Source: Pseudorhodobacter sp. E13
Lineage (GTDB): Bacteria > Pseudomonadota > Alphaproteobacteria > Rhodobacterales > Rhodobacteraceae
Length of the DNA: 64,000 nucleotides
Assembly: GCF_003991405.1 (NCBI RefSeq)
Contig: NZ_RPEN01000152.1
Span: 110,856 to 174,855, forward strand
Reading direction: 5' to 3'
Position 1 is the stretch's first letter. The number at the start of each line of letters is the position of its first letter. Positions 36,270-45,724 of the stretch are shown here, piece by piece. Position numbers and translations under genes: made by a program. The notes under the pieces were generated by a model. It was not told where the DNA came from and did no database searches. It saw nothing but the letters and a program-made list of their open reading frames with translations.

Positions 36270-38216
36270 TCAATCTCCTGCCGCGCGGCCCTTGAGGGCG
36301 ATGATGCCCCGGGGGCGAACCTGAATGAACAGAATGATGAACAGGATCATATAGGTCTGGGCCGCCAGCGTGTTGGAAGGGTTCAGCCATTCAATCGCCT
36401 TTTGCAGCCCGCCGATCATCGTGGCCCCGGCCAGCGCGCCCCAGATATTGCCGACCCCGCCGACAACCACGGTCATGAAACTTTGCACGATGTAATCGGT
36501 GCCCAGTTCCGATGTGACCTTGGCAAAGAGGCCGATCGCCACGCCCGCAATCCCTGCGATGCCGGAACCGATGCCAAAGGTCAGCATATTGATACGGTCG
36601 GGGTTGATACCCATGCTGGCCGCCATGGTCGGGTTTTGCGTCACGGCGCGCACCTCCAGCCCCAGCCGCGTGCGCTTCATCAGCCACAGAAAAAAGCCAA
36701 GGAACAGCAGCGCCAGCCCGAAAATCGCGATGCGGATATAGCTGATCGACACCACGTCATTCAGCACCCACGCCCCATCCAGCCAAGCGGGGGATGTCAG
36801 CGGGCGGGCCTGAGTGCCAAACACATTCTTCAGGATTTGCTGCAAGGCGATGGAAATCCCGAAGGTCGCCAGCAAGGTTTCCAGCGGGCGTTTATACAGA
36901 TGCCGGATCACCAGCCGCTCCATCGCGACGCCAAGCGCAAAGGTGACGGCAAAGGCCAGCGGCAAGGCCACCACGATAGAGGCGGTGTAATTGGGCACCC
37001 ATTGCTGCACCACAAACCCGGTATAGGCCCCGATGGTGATAAATTCACCATGCGCCATATTGATGACGCCCATCACGCCAAAAGTAATCGCAAGCCCGAT
37101 CGCCGCCAGAAAATAGATCGAGGCCAGCGACAGCCCGTCCAACGCCAGATCGGCGGTTTGCATCAGCCCGACCTGTTGCGAAATCGCTGACAGGGCTGCC
37201 TTGGCCGCTGTGGTGACAGCAGGGTCAGCCTCTTGGTAAATCTCTAGGAATTGGTGCTGGGCAAGGGCGGTGGCCACTTCATCCTCGGTGGTGGCGACGG
37301 GCACGTTTCCGGCCGTTTCAAGCGCGGTATAGGCGCGGTCGCGGGCGGCTTGGGTGTTCAGCTCTGCCACCGGAATGCCGCCCACCGCCCCGTTTTCCAC
37401 ATTGGCCAGCAAGGCCGCGCGCTGGGCCTCCAGCGTCAGGCGGGCGGGGGCAAGCCCCGCGTCTTGCAGCAGGGCGTAGGCTTCAGCTTCCGCGATGGTT
37501 TTGCCGGGGATCAGCCTTTGCGCGATGTTGCCTTGCGGTGCCTCACCCGCCGCAAGCGCCACCCGGCGCGTCGCCAGCAAAGGGTTCAAGGCCCCGCGCA
37601 GATCAAGCCCCAGATCGGCCCCGAAGCTTTCAATCGCTGCCACGCGGGCGGCGCTGTCGGGGTCAAAGCGCAGGGTCAGCAGACGTTCCAGCCGTTGTTT
37701 TTGCGCCAAAAGCACTGGGTCCGTCTCGGCGGGAATAGAGGCGCGCAAGGGGGCAAGCCCGGCCTCTGCCGGATCGGTGGCGATGGAGTCGAGCGCCGCG
37801 GCACGTTTCGCGCGGTCCGGGTCCGACAGGTTGAATTGCACAAGGGCTGTCGCGATCAGCCCACGCACCCCGGCATTGGGGCGCAGTTCGGTGATGTCCG
37901 ACCGGGGCGCGCTGCCCAGATCATTGCCTTGCAGGTCGCGCAGCGCATAGGCATCGCCTTGCGCCGCGATCAGCACAAACCGCCCATCGGATTTGCGCAA
38001 GCCCAGCCCCTTTTCGGCCCATGCCCCCAAAATCACCGCCGCCGATGGGTCGCCGCTGGCCGCCAGCGCATCAATCACCGGGCCGATGCTGGTCCGAGAG
38101 GCCTTTTCGACCAAGGCGCTGTTGGATTGCAGGATCTCTTGGGCAATCTGCGCTTGGGCAAGGCCTGTCCAAAGACAGCAAAACAGAACCGCCAAAAGTC
38201 GAAGGGGCATGCGCAT
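36270..38216 (-). CDS. urtB: Urea ABC transporter permease UrtB (long form)
   Basis: 648-residue LivH-like permease. The first 20 residues look like a signal sequence (LLAVLFCCLWTGLAQAQ). Residues about 25-345 form a soluble, helical, presumably periplasmic domain, and the permease proper starts near 355 (LALDGLSLASIYFLAAIGLAITFGVMGVINMAHGEFITIGAY). UrtB proteins usually carry such a soluble extension, but this one is long. GVGNIWGALAGATMIGGLQKAIEWL near the end is characteristic. It follows urtA after a 70-bp gap that holds a large hairpin. Confidence 0.92.
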   Translation of the reverse strand: MRMPLRLLAVLFCCLWTGLAQAQIAQEILQSNSALVEKASRTSIGPVIDALAASGDPSAAVILGAWAEKGLGLRKSDGRFVLIAAQGDAYALRDLQGNDLGSAPRSDITELRPNAGVRGLIATALVQFNLSDPDRAKRAAALDSIATDPAEAGLAPLRASIPAETDPVLLAQKQRLERLLTLRFDPDSAARVAAIESFGADLGLDLRGALNPLLATRRVALAAGEAPQGNIAQRLIPGKTIAEAEAYALLQDAGLAPARLTLEAQRAALLANVENGAVGGIPVAELNTQAARDRAYTALETAGNVPVATTEDEVATALAQHQFLEIYQEADPAVTTAAKAALSAISQQVGLMQTADLALDGLSLASIYFLAAIGLAITFGVMGVINMAHGEFITIGAYTGFVVQQWVPNYTASIVVALPLAFAVTFALGVAMERLVIRHLYKRPLETLLATFGISIALQQILKNVFGTQARPLTSPAWLDGAWVLNDVVSISYIRIAIFGLALLFLGFFLWLMKRTRLGLEVRAVTQNPTMAASMGINPDRINMLTFGIGSGIAGIAGVAIGLFAKVTSELGTDYIVQSFMTVVVGGVGNIWGALAGATMIGGLQKAIEWLNPSNTLAAQTYMILFIILFIQVRPRGIIALKGRAAGD

Positions 38217-38249
38217 GGGCTTTTCCAGATCTATCGGAAGGACAGGAAG

Positions 38250-38279
38250 GGGGGAGAGGGGCGCAAACCCCTCTCCCCC
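38250..38279 (-). other. 12-bp perfect stem-loop between urtA and urtB
   Basis: GGGGGAGAGGGG (38250-38261) and CCCCTCTCCCCC (38268-38279) pair perfectly across CGCAAA, 8 bp after the urtA stop codon. No U-run follows on the minus strand. Such stems after binding-protein genes usually stabilise the 5' message or partly stop transcription, raising the binding protein over the permease. Confidence 0.75.
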
Positions 38280-38286
38280 GCAAAGG

Positions 38287-39573
38287 TCAGTAGTTTGAGG
38301 TCAACTGAACGCAGGTCTTGGTCTGGGTGTTATACATCCCGCATTTCAGCTCTTTCCAATCGGCATCCAGCACCGCGGATTCCGGCAGGAAATCGGTCCA
38401 GGCATCGCCCGGAACCGGGTCGGTCTGGCTGATGATGTCAAACTGACCATCGGCGCGAATTTCGCCGATCAGCACGGGTTTGGTCAGGTGGTGGTTCGGC
38501 AGCATTTCCGACATGCCACCCGTCAGGTTCGGGAATTTCTGCCCGATCATCGCCGCAGACACCGCATCCACATCGGTGGTTCCGGCCTCTGTCACCGCAT
38601 TCACCCACATGTTGAAGCCGATGTAATGCGCTTCCATCGGGTCATTAGTGACGCGCGCATCGTCCTTGATGAAGGCTTTCCACGCCGCGATGAATTCGGC
38701 GTTCTCCGGGGTTTCGGCAGACATGAAGTAGTTCCATGCGGCCAGATGCCCGACGAGGTTGGAGGTATCCAGCCCCGAAAGCTCCTCTTCACCGACCGAG
38801 AAGGCAACCACGGGCAGTTTGTCGGCGGTCACACCAGCGGCGGCCAGTTCCTTGTAAAAGCCGATATTGGCATCGCCGTTGATGGTGGAAATCACGCCCA
38901 CCTTTTTGCCATCCGCGCCCAAGGCCACCACATCGCCCACGATTTTCGACCAGTCGGAATGGCCGAAGGGGGTGTAGTTCACAAAGATATCCTCTTTCGG
39001 GATGCCTTTGGAAATCAGGTATGATTCCAGAATGTTGTTGGTCGTGCGCGGGTAGACGTAATCGGTGCCGAGCAGCGCGAATTTCTCGATCCCCAGTTCT
39101 TCCAGATAGTAATCCACCGCCGGAATCGCCTGCTGGTTCGGCGCGGCCCCGGTGTAGAACACGTTTTTCGACGATTCCTCGCCTTCATATTGCACCGGAT
39201 AGAACAGCAATCCGTTCAACTCCTCGATCACCGGCAGCACCGATTTGCGCGACACGGATGTCCAGCAGCCGAACATCACATCGACATTGGACACGGTCAG
39301 CAATTCGCGGGCCTTTTCGGCAAACAGCGGCCAGTCAGAGGCCGGGTCAACCACCACCGCTTCCAGCTTTTTACCCAGCAGGCCGCCCTTGGCGTTTTGC
39401 GCCTCGATCAGCATCAGCATGGTGTCTTTCAGCGTGGTTTCCGAAATCGCCATCGTGCCCGAAAGCGAGTGAAGCACGCCGACCTTGATGGTGTCTTCCT
39501 GTGCGAAAGCAATGCGCGGGGCGGCGAAAGCCGCGATGCCGGAGGCCAAAAGCGCGCGTCTGGATAGTTTCAT
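38287..39573 (-). CDS. urtA: Urea ABC transporter substrate-binding protein UrtA
   Basis: 428-residue periplasmic binding protein. The leader begins MKLSRRALLASG and has the SRRxLL twin-arginine pattern, cleaved after IAFA. Mature motifs are IKVGVLHSLSGTMAISETTLKD, FGCWTSVSRKSVLPVIEELNGLLFYPVQYEGEESS and YVYPRTTNNILE, which separate UrtA (urea, short amides) from LivK. ATG 39573 has AGGGGA seven bases upstream and is preferred to ATG 39579. First gene of urtABCDE, downstream of ureG on the same strand. Confidence 0.95.
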   Translation of the reverse strand: MKLSRRALLASGIAAFAAPRIAFAQEDTIKVGVLHSLSGTMAISETTLKDTMLMLIEAQNAKGGLLGKKLEAVVVDPASDWPLFAEKARELLTVSNVDVMFGCWTSVSRKSVLPVIEELNGLLFYPVQYEGEESSKNVFYTGAAPNQQAIPAVDYYLEELGIEKFALLGTDYVYPRTTNNILESYLISKGIPKEDIFVNYTPFGHSDWSKIVGDVVALGADGKKVGVISTINGDANIGFYKELAAAGVTADKLPVVAFSVGEEELSGLDTSNLVGHLAAWNYFMSAETPENAEFIAAWKAFIKDDARVTNDPMEAHYIGFNMWVNAVTEAGTTDVDAVSAAMIGQKFPNLTGGMSEMLPNHHLTKPVLIGEIRADGQFDIISQTDPVPGDAWTDFLPESAVLDADWKELKCGMYNTQTKTCVQLTSNY

Positions 39574-39871
39574 GGTCATTCCCCTGTGGGGCCGCACCGT
39601 GCCTTTCCCTTTGCACAAAGAAAGGGCATATTGGCCGGGCAGCGTTTCGTTGCACCCGTGCGGTGGGAAAGGCCGTCCAAACCAATTTCCCGCCGCACAT
39701 CTTCGGTTTCATCTGAACCGAGCAAGTGCAGAAAAATTGACAGATCGACCTATGACAATGCTTCCGCCGATTGGTTTGCCTTGATTTCCGGCAGTTGGGT
39801 TGCGCTGTCTAATTTTTGGGCATTGCGCTGTGCTGCGGTGCAGAAATTCAGCAGCCCGTCAATGCCGCACC
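39574..39871 (-). promoter_or_regulatory. Leader/promoter region of urtABCDE
   Basis: 298 bp between the end of ureG and urtA. It holds no credible gene. AT-richer DNA around 39715-39790 is the likely promoter area, but I find no sigma-54 element (GG-N10-GC in TGGCAC/TTGC context) and no convincing NtrC palindrome by eye. Confidence 0.4.
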
Positions 39872-40501
39872 TCATGCTTCAGCCCGCAGAACCAAGCCGC
39901 CTTCGTTTTCCAGAAACTGTAGGATCGGGGCGATTCCGGCCCCTTGGCGCAATTGGGCCAGAACATAGGGCTTTGCCCCGCGCGCGGTTTTGGTATCGGC
40001 CTCCAGTTGCGCGATATCGACCCCGACATAAGGCGCAAGATCGGTCTTGTTGACCACCAGCATATCCGACCGCGTCAGCCCCGGCCCCTTTTTACGCGGG
40101 ATGTCCTGACCTGCGGCCGTGTCGATCACATAGATCGTCAGGTCCGCCAGTTCGGGGCTGAAAGTCGCTGCAAGGTTATCGCCCCCGGATTCGATCAGGA
40201 TCAGGTCCAGATCATCAAAGGCCGCGTTCAGATCGGCAATGGCGGCAAGGTTGATGCTGGCATCCTCGCGGATCGCGGTATGCGGGCAGCCGCCGGTTTC
40301 CACGCCGCGAATGCGCGCGGCAGGCAGCACCTGGGCGCGCAGCAGGTAATCGGCATCTTCGCGCGTGTAAATGTCATTGGTGATCACCGCCATGGAACAG
40401 CGCTGCCCAAGCGCCGCGCACAGTTTTTCCGTCAGTGTGGTTTTGCCAGCGCCCACCGGGCCACCGATGCCAACCCGCAAAGGGCCATTCGGGCTTTTCA
40501 T
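39872..40501 (-). CDS. ureG: Urease accessory GTPase UreG
   Basis: 209-residue SIMIBI GTPase that drives nickel delivery to urease. P-loop is [17 protein letters not shown], the nickel-binding CPH motif is in [19 protein letters not shown], then [19 protein letters not shown], and the NKTD base-recognition motif is [17 protein letters not shown] 40501 overlaps the ureF stop (ATGA). Last gene of the urease operon. Confidence 0.97.
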   Translation of the reverse strand: MKSPNGPLRVGIGGPVGAGKTTLTEKLCAALGQRCSMAVITNDIYTREDADYLLRAQVLPAARIRGVETGGCPHTAIREDASINLAAIADLNAAFDDLDLILIESGGDNLAATFSPELADLTIYVIDTAAGQDIPRKKGPGLTRSDMLVVNKTDLAPYVGVDIAQLEADTKTARGAKPYVLAQLRQGAGIAPILQFLENEGGLVLRAEA

Positions 40502-41139
40502 GATCGGAATATCCTTACATCAAGGGTTTCGTGCTGCATCTGCGCCAGTTCCGCGCCAAAGCAGGCAGAGCCAAGCGCGCAAAGCGGTTCGGTGGCACAG
40601 GTTTCGGCCTGTGCCAGAAGGGCGGGGCCAAGATCGGCCAGCACTTGCTGCCCCGTGGTTTGCCCAAGCGGCACGAATTTGACCGCCGCCGCGATCAACT
40701 GCCCGGCCAGCCCTTGCAAAAACAGCGCCAGCACCTGTGGCGTCTGGATCGCCAAGGCCCGCGTGGCATGGCCCACGGCCACGGCATAGGGCAGGGGCGG
40801 CTGTGCCACGCCCGTCATGGCGGCGATGGTCTGGCCAAAGGCGCGGCCCTGATCGGCCATTTCCTGCGCGCGTTCGGCGCTGCCCGCATAGGCGCGGGCC
40901 AGATCGGCCAAAGCGTCGATGTCGGTTTCCGGCGCACGGGCATGGGCCAGCAGAATGGCATCCATCCGCCCCGAGCCATGCGTCAGCACCGACAGCACCC
41001 AATCGCGCAGGCTTGCCGCATCCGATACAGCGCCATCGGTGATCGCCTGTTCCAGCCCTTGCGAATAGGCAAAACCGCCGATGGGAAACGCAGGCGACAG
41101 CCATTGCGTCAGGCGCAGATGGTCCAGCGCGTCATCCAT
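40498..41139 (-). CDS. ureF: Urease accessory protein UreF
   Basis: 213-residue helical protein of the UreD-UreF-UreG activation complex. The opening [29 protein letters not shown] is highly characteristic. The start ATG 41139 is internal to the last codons of ureE (8-bp overlap). The longer open frame upstream is an antisense-frame shadow of ureE's His-rich tail. UreF acts as the GTPase regulator of UreG. Confidence 0.95.
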   Translation of the reverse strand: MDDALDHLRLTQWLSPAFPIGGFAYSQGLEQAITDGAVSDAASLRDWVLSVLTHGSGRMDAILLAHARAPETDIDALADLARAYAGSAERAQEMADQGRAFGQTIAAMTGVAQPPLPYAVAVGHATRALAIQTPQVLALFLQGLAGQLIAAAVKFVPLGQTTGQQVLADLGPALLAQAETCATEPLCALGSACFGAELAQMQHETLDVRIFRS

Positions 41140-41683
41140 GGTGGCGGTGAAAGGTCGCGCCGCCGTCATGGCTGTGCAGGCCGAAAGCGCTTGCATGGTC
41201 ATCGCCCCCATCGGCAACCGCCCCATCGGCATCCCCGCCGTGGGAATGGCCCATCGTGCGGCCATGCCCATAGGCACCGCCTTCGGGGCGGAAAGGTTGC
41301 GTGACAATTTCCAGCGAGGCCCCCAGATTGGTCAGCATCGCCTCCAGCACATGATCGCGGCAGATCACCAGATGATCCGCGCCAATCTGGCAGGGTGTGT
41401 GGCGGTTGCCGATATGCCAGGCCAGCCGGGGAATATCGCCGGTGATCCTGACCACGGATTCCTCGGCGGCGCGCACGGCGATGCGTCGACCGTCTGACAG
41501 CACAAAGGCATCGCCATCATTCAGGCTGGTGGTCTGCGCCAGATCGGCCAGAAATGACAGGCCCTTATCCGTCGTCAAGCGCTTGCGGCGCAGAATACGG
41601 GCGGCATAATCCAGCACCACAGCCTCGGCCAGCGCCGCGCCGCCATTGCGGATGATCTCTCGGGCGAAGGGTTGAGCGGTCAT
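41132..41683 (-). CDS. ureE: Urease accessory nickel metallochaperone UreE
   Basis: 183-residue nickel-binding chaperone. The N-terminal peptide-binding domain (RILRRKRLTTDKGLSFLADL) precedes the metal-binding domain with WHIGNRHTPCQI and ICRDHVLEAML. The C-terminus is a His/Asp/Gly-rich tail (for example GHSHGGD, GLHSHDG, HRHHG) for extra nickel storage. GAGG seven bases before ATG 41683 favours it over the GTG at 41689. It lies 9 bp after ureC. Confidence 0.93.
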   Translation of the reverse strand: MTAQPFAREIIRNGGAALAEAVVLDYAARILRRKRLTTDKGLSFLADLAQTTSLNDGDAFVLSDGRRIAVRAAEESVVRITGDIPRLAWHIGNRHTPCQIGADHLVICRDHVLEAMLTNLGASLEIVTQPFRPEGGAYGHGRTMGHSHGGDADGAVADGGDDHASAFGLHSHDGGATFHRHHG

Positions 41684-41692
41684 GGGCACACC

Positions 41693-43399
41693 TCAGAACA
41701 GAAAGTAACGCTGCGCAAGCGGCAGCTCGGTTGCGGCTTCACAGGTCAGCAGAACGCCATCGGCCCGCACTTCATAGGTTTCGGGGTTCACTTCGATCTG
41801 CGGGGTCGCATTGTTCAGCAGCATATCGGCTTTGCCGATATTGCGGGTGCCGGACACGGGCAGGCAGGCCTTGCCAAGCCCAAGCCGCCCCGCCACATCC
41901 TCTTGCATCGCGGCGTCAGATACGAAGGTCACGGCGCTTGCCATGCGGTTCTTGCCCAAGGCGGCGAACATCGGGCGCGAATACATCGGCTGCACGGGGA
42001 TAGAGCCGTTCGGGTCCCCCATCTGGGCGCAAACGATACTGCCCCCCAGCAGCACCATGTCCGGCTTGGCCCCGAAAAACGCGGGCGACCACAGCACCAG
42101 ATCGGCGCGCTTGCCTTCGGCGATGGACCCGATATGCGCTGAGAGGCCATGGGTGATGGCAGGGTTGATCGTGTATTTCGCGACATAACGGCGAGCACGC
42201 AGGTTGTCGTTTTCGCCCAACTCCCCCTCCAGCCGCCCGCGCTGCACCTTCATCTTATGCGCGGTTTGCCAGGTGCGGGTAATAACCTCGCCCACCCTTC
42301 CCATCGCCTGACTGTCCGACGAGATGATCGAAAAGGCACCCATATCGTGCAGGATATCCTCGGCCGCGATGGTTTCGCGGCGGATACGGCTTTCGGCAAA
42401 GGCGATATCTTCGGGGATGGACCGATCAAGGTGATGGCAGACCATCAGCATATCCAGATGCTCTTCGATCGTGTTGGAGGTATAGGGGCGGGTGGGGTTG
42501 GTAGAGGAAGGGATGACGTTGGAACTGCCCACCACGCGGATAATATCGGGCGCATGGCCGCCGCCCGCGCCTTCGGTGTGAAAGGCGTGGATGGTGCGGC
42601 CCCGAATGGCCGCCAAGGTGTTTTCCACAAAGCCGGATTCGTTCAGCGTGTCGGTGTGAATCATCACCTGCACATCCATCTGGTCGGCCACCGTCAGGCA
42701 GCAGTCAATCGCGGCAGGCGTGGTGCCCCAATCTTCGTGCAGTTTCATCGCGCAGGCGCCCGCGCGCACCATTTCCACCAAGGCTTCGGGCTGCGAGGCG
42801 TTGCCCTTGCCCGCCAGCCCAAGGTTCACGGGCAAGCTGTCAAAGGCTTGCAACATCCGCCCGATATGCCACGGCCCCGGCGTGCAGGTGGTGGCCAGCG
42901 TGCCATGCGCGGGGCCGGTGCCGCCGCCCAGCATGGTGGTGATGCCGGAATGCAGCGCATCCTCGATCTGTTGCGGGCAGATGAAATGGATATGCGCGTC
43001 AAAGCCGCCCGCAGTCAGTATCCGCCCCTCACCTGCGATGATTTCGGTGCCGGGGCCGATGATGATATCCACCCCGTTTTGGGTATCGGGGTTGCCCGCC
43101 TTGCCGATCTTGTGGATCAACCCGTCACGCAGGCCCAGATCAGCCTTGTAGATGCCGGAGTGATCCAGGATCAGCGCATTGGTGATGACGGTATCCACCG
43201 CACCACCCGCCCGGCTGATCTGGCTTTGGCCCATGCCATCGCGGATCACCTTGCCGCCGCCGAATTTCACCTCTTCGCCGTAGGTTGTCAGATCCCGCTC
43301 CACCTCGATGATCAGATCGGTATCGCCAAGGCGGATACGGTCGCCGGTGGTCGGGCCATACATCGCGGCATAATCCGCGCGGGCAATACGAGTGGACAT
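41693..43399 (-). CDS. ureC: Urease subunit alpha UreC
   Basis: 568-residue catalytic subunit hydrolysing urea to ammonia and carbamate at a dinuclear nickel centre. Nickel ligands appear in [12 protein letters not shown] and in [16 protein letters not shown]. The carbamylated Lys lies in [12 protein letters not shown], and the mobile-flap His in MVCHHLD. Length and motifs are fully standard. Immediately follows ureB with no gap. Confidence 0.98.
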   Translation of the reverse strand: MSTRIARADYAAMYGPTTGDRIRLGDTDLIIEVERDLTTYGEEVKFGGGKVIRDGMGQSQISRAGGAVDTVITNALILDHSGIYKADLGLRDGLIHKIGKAGNPDTQNGVDIIIGPGTEIIAGEGRILTAGGFDAHIHFICPQQIEDALHSGITTMLGGGTGPAHGTLATTCTPGPWHIGRMLQAFDSLPVNLGLAGKGNASQPEALVEMVRAGACAMKLHEDWGTTPAAIDCCLTVADQMDVQVMIHTDTLNESGFVENTLAAIRGRTIHAFHTEGAGGGHAPDIIRVVGSSNVIPSSTNPTRPYTSNTIEEHLDMLMVCHHLDRSIPEDIAFAESRIRRETIAAEDILHDMGAFSIISSDSQAMGRVGEVITRTWQTAHKMKVQRGRLEGELGENDNLRARRYVAKYTINPAITHGLSAHIGSIAEGKRADLVLWSPAFFGAKPDMVLLGGSIVCAQMGDPNGSIPVQPMYSRPMFAALGKNRMASAVTFVSDAAMQEDVAGRLGLGKACLPVSGTRNIGKADMLLNNATPQIEVNPETYEVRADGVLLTCEAATELPLAQRYFLF

Positions 43400-43705
43400 T
43401 TACAAATCTCCCATGACGGCGGCGTTAAAGCCAAAGACCCGCCGCGCGCCACCGAAAGGCACCAAGGCCACCTCGCGGCTTTGGCCGGGTTCAAAGCGGA
43501 TGGCGGTGCCTGCGGCGATGTTCAGCCGCATCCCCCGCGCCGCCGCGCGATCAAACGACAGGCCCGCGTTGGTTTCGGCGAAATGGTAATGGCTGCCGAC
43601 CTGAATGGGCCTGTCGCCGGTATTGGCGATCATCAGGGTCAGAACGGGCTTGCCGGTGTTCAGCTCAATCTCACCTGCGGCGGTGATCACTTCTCCGGGG
43701 ATCAT
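43400..43705 (-). CDS. ureB: Urease subunit beta UreB
   Basis: 101-residue structural subunit. MIPGEVI at the start, [14 protein letters not shown] in the middle and [14 protein letters not shown] are diagnostic. ATG 43705 overlaps the stop of the small membrane-protein gene by 4 bp. The longer upstream frame has no urease similarity and is not used. Confidence 0.96.
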   Translation of the reverse strand: MIPGEVITAAGEIELNTGKPVLTLMIANTGDRPIQVGSHYHFAETNAGLSFDRAAARGMRLNIAAGTAIRFEPGQSREVALVPFGGARRVFGFNAAVMGDL

Positions 43706-43893
43706 TTGGCGCGGCCTTTGCGCAGATAGGCCGCCGCCCCCACAGCCAGAACGACCGCAGCCGCGATGGCCAGATGGTCCGGTTCTGTCACCAGATGCCA
43801 CAGGTTTTGCAGCACCGATTGGGCCGCGTGGTCGCCTGCATGGGCAAAAGCGGCGCTTGGCAAAAGGGCGAAAAGGGTCAGGCTGTGGCGCAT
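43702..43893 (-). CDS. Small membrane protein of the urease operon
   Basis: 63-residue protein between ureA and ureB. N-terminal signal ([15 protein letters not shown]), a short exported segment with several His and acidic residues ([16 protein letters not shown]), then one transmembrane helix ([17 protein letters not shown]) and a basic end (RKGRAK), so it should be an inner-membrane protein facing the periplasm. The HAGDH and EPDHL pieces recall HupE/UreJ proteins in miniature, and a nickel-related role is possible but unproven. The real start is ATG 43893; it overlaps ureB by 4 bp, which argues that it is translated. Confidence 0.7.
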   Translation of the reverse strand: MRHSLTLFALLPSAAFAHAGDHAAQSVLQNLWHLVTEPDHLAIAAAVVLAVGAAAYLRKGRAK

Positions 43894-43903
43894 CAGGGGC
43901 CTC

Positions 43904-44206
43904 CTATCGGATGGGGTGGTGAACGGTGACAAGCTTGGTGCCATCGGGAAATGTGGCCTCTACCTGCACCGAATGGATCATTTCGGGGATGCCAGACATG
44001 CATTGATCGGCGGTGATCACATGCGCACCCGCCTGCATCAGATCCGCGACAGAGCGGCCATCGCGCGCGCCTTCCACCACGAAATCCGAGATCAGGGCAA
44101 TCACTTCGGGGTGGTTCAGCTTGACGCCGCGCGCCAATCGGTTACGCGCGACCATGGCGGCAAGGCTGATCATCAGCTTTTCACGCTCTCGCGGGGTCAG
44201 GTTCAT
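43904..44206 (-). CDS. ureA: Urease subunit gamma UreA
   Basis: 100-residue subunit with the standard opening [39 protein letters not shown] and the ending [26 protein letters not shown] ahead of ATG 44206 lies within the last bases of ureD. Confidence 0.97.
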   Translation of the reverse strand: MNLTPREREKLMISLAAMVARNRLARGVKLNHPEVIALISDFVVEGARDGRSVADLMQAGAHVITADQCMSGIPEMIHSVQVEATFPDGTKLVTVHHPIR

Positions 44207-44207
44207 C

Positions 44208-45056
44208 TTATACTCCTTGCAATTGCCAGACGCGGGGCAGGGGGGCTGTGCGCAAGACGCGCAAAATCCGGGCGATCTGACGTTTGAGCGGCCAGCCATC
44301 ATGGGCCAGCACCCGCGCCACGCATTTGCCATCCCAGCCAGAGGCTGCGGCGCGCGTGCCGGGTTCATCCAACACCTGCCGCAGCGGGCCAAGCGCATCC
44401 TCGGCCCCCGCACCCAGCAGCGCGATCACGGCAAAGGCGCGGGCATCGCCCAGCAGCGCGGGGGAGGCCATGCGTGCCAGACCCTCTGGCCCCAGCCGCA
44501 CGCTATCGGCCCAGATCGGGCGGCCTGCGCAGGTCACAAGCCGTTGGTCCAGCAGCCGCGCGTCAGTCAGCCGCTCGCGCATGGCATGGCGGCCCAGCAC
44601 CACGCTTTCCACCAAAAGGCAGCGCGCGCCCGGTTCCAGATCAATCCGGGTATCCCGGTGCAGGTTGCTGTTTTCAAACAGAATGGTTTCTTGCGGCAGC
44701 CAATCCAACCGCCCGCCTGCCCCCACGCGCGCCGTCACCCGCGCCTCGGCGGCAAGGCCACGGCTGGCATAGGCCCGCTCGGCGGTTTGGGTGGTGGCGG
44801 TCACACAAACCCCGTCGCCCAGCGTCAACTCATAGTGCAAGCGGTCCTGATCCGTCAGCCCGCCTGCGGTGTTGAGAAAGATCACCTCAGACGGGTCGCG
44901 GCGATGATGCGGCATGAAGGCTTTGGCGCAACCGCTTTGCCGCAGGTCAAGCAAGCGTTGCCCTGCCTCGCCCCGCTCAATACGGGCCATGCCAAAGCGG
45001 GCCATGGCATGCCCATGGCTGCGCTGCATCATCGGAAGGGGGTGTGTTGCATACAT
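44208..45056 (-). CDS. ureD: Urease accessory protein UreD
   Basis: 282-residue urease activation scaffold. Conserved pieces are [57 protein letters not shown] and [17 protein letters not shown] 45056 ([13 protein letters not shown] nine bases upstream) is preferred; the frame stays open to 45503, but that extension is Arg/Pro-rich, shadow-like, and runs into the divergent gene. First gene of the ureDA-x-BCEFG operon; the 242-bp gap to the divergent FucU-like gene must hold its promoter, but no element is recognisable there. Confidence 0.92.
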   Translation of the reverse strand: MYATHPLPMMQRSHGHAMARFGMARIERGEAGQRLLDLRQSGCAKAFMPHHRRDPSEVIFLNTAGGLTDQDRLHYELTLGDGVCVTATTQTAERAYASRGLAAEARVTARVGAGGRLDWLPQETILFENSNLHRDTRIDLEPGARCLLVESVVLGRHAMRERLTDARLLDQRLVTCAGRPIWADSVRLGPEGLARMASPALLGDARAFAVIALLGAGAEDALGPLRQVLDEPGTRAAASGWDGKCVARVLAHDGWPLKRQIARILRVLRTAPLPRVWQLQGV

Positions 45057-45298
45057 CTGGCGGGGTTCCTGTTGCCGCCACTGAACCAGCGCGGGGCGCG
45101 GAACAGAATGGGGCGGGCGGCCCGGCGGCGGTGCAAAGCCGGGTTTGGCCTGCGGCTTGCTGAAAATATGGGCGGGCTGTCTAAAAAACGCGCAGCATCT
45201 GGATGCGTGTGCCCCGCGCATGGGGCCTTTCCAGCCGCAACGACTTGGCGCTATGGTTCGCGCAGCGCCGATCCTGGCGACAGATGAAAGGACCCCCG

Positions 45299-45718
45299 AT
45301 GCTGATCGGTATTCACCCCCTTCTTTCGCCCGACCTGTTGCATGCGCTGGCCGCGATGGGCCATGGCGATGAGATCGCCATCGTGGACGCCAATTTCCCC
45401 GGCACGACCTGCGCGCGCCGCCTGATCCGCATGGAGGGCGTTTCGGCCACCGCGGCGCTGGAGGCGGTGCTGACGCTGCTGCCACTGGACAGCTATGTGC
45501 CACATCCCGCCAATGTGATGCAGGTGGTCGGCGATGCCGAGGCCGTGCCCCCAGCGGTGGCTGATTTCACCCGCATCATCGGCACGCGTGGCAAGGTCGG
45601 CTCGGTCGAACGCTTTGCCTTTTATGAACGCGCCAAGGCTTGTTTTGCCATTGTGCAAACCGGTGAGGGGCGGCTTTACGGCAATGTCATCCTGACCAAA
45701 GGGGTCATTCCGGCCTGA
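45299..45718 (+). CDS. RbsD/FucU-family sugar mutarotase
   Basis: 139-residue protein of the RbsD/FucU family, which interconverts sugar anomers. Family pieces are MLIGIHPLLSPDLLHALAAMGHGDEIAIVDANFPG (with the catalytic His near residue 22 in GHGDE) and FAIVQTGEGRLYGNVILTKGV, where the Tyr-Gly-Asn is typical of FucU. Likely accelerates L-fucose (or related sugar) mutarotation before oxidation. AAAGGA lies seven bases before ATG 45299. It converges on the GntR gene and sits at the edge of the sugar locus, diverging from ureD. Confidence 0.85.
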   Translation: MLIGIHPLLSPDLLHALAAMGHGDEIAIVDANFPGTTCARRLIRMEGVSATAALEAVLTLLPLDSYVPHPANVMQVVGDAEAVPPAVADFTRIIGTRGKVGSVERFAFYERAKACFAIVQTGEGRLYGNVILTKGVIPA

Positions 45719-45724
45719 TCGCGA

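Noticed and set aside
39574..39871. Search for a sigma-54/NtrC promoter before urtA.
   Set aside because: One GG...TTGC-like string near 39640-39660 lies on the wrong strand and has the wrong spacing; no convincing element was found.
45057..45503. Upstream extension of ureD to 431 residues.
   Set aside because: The extra part is Arg/Pro-rich, has no UreD similarity, and overlaps the divergent FucU-like gene. ATG 45056 gives the usual length.
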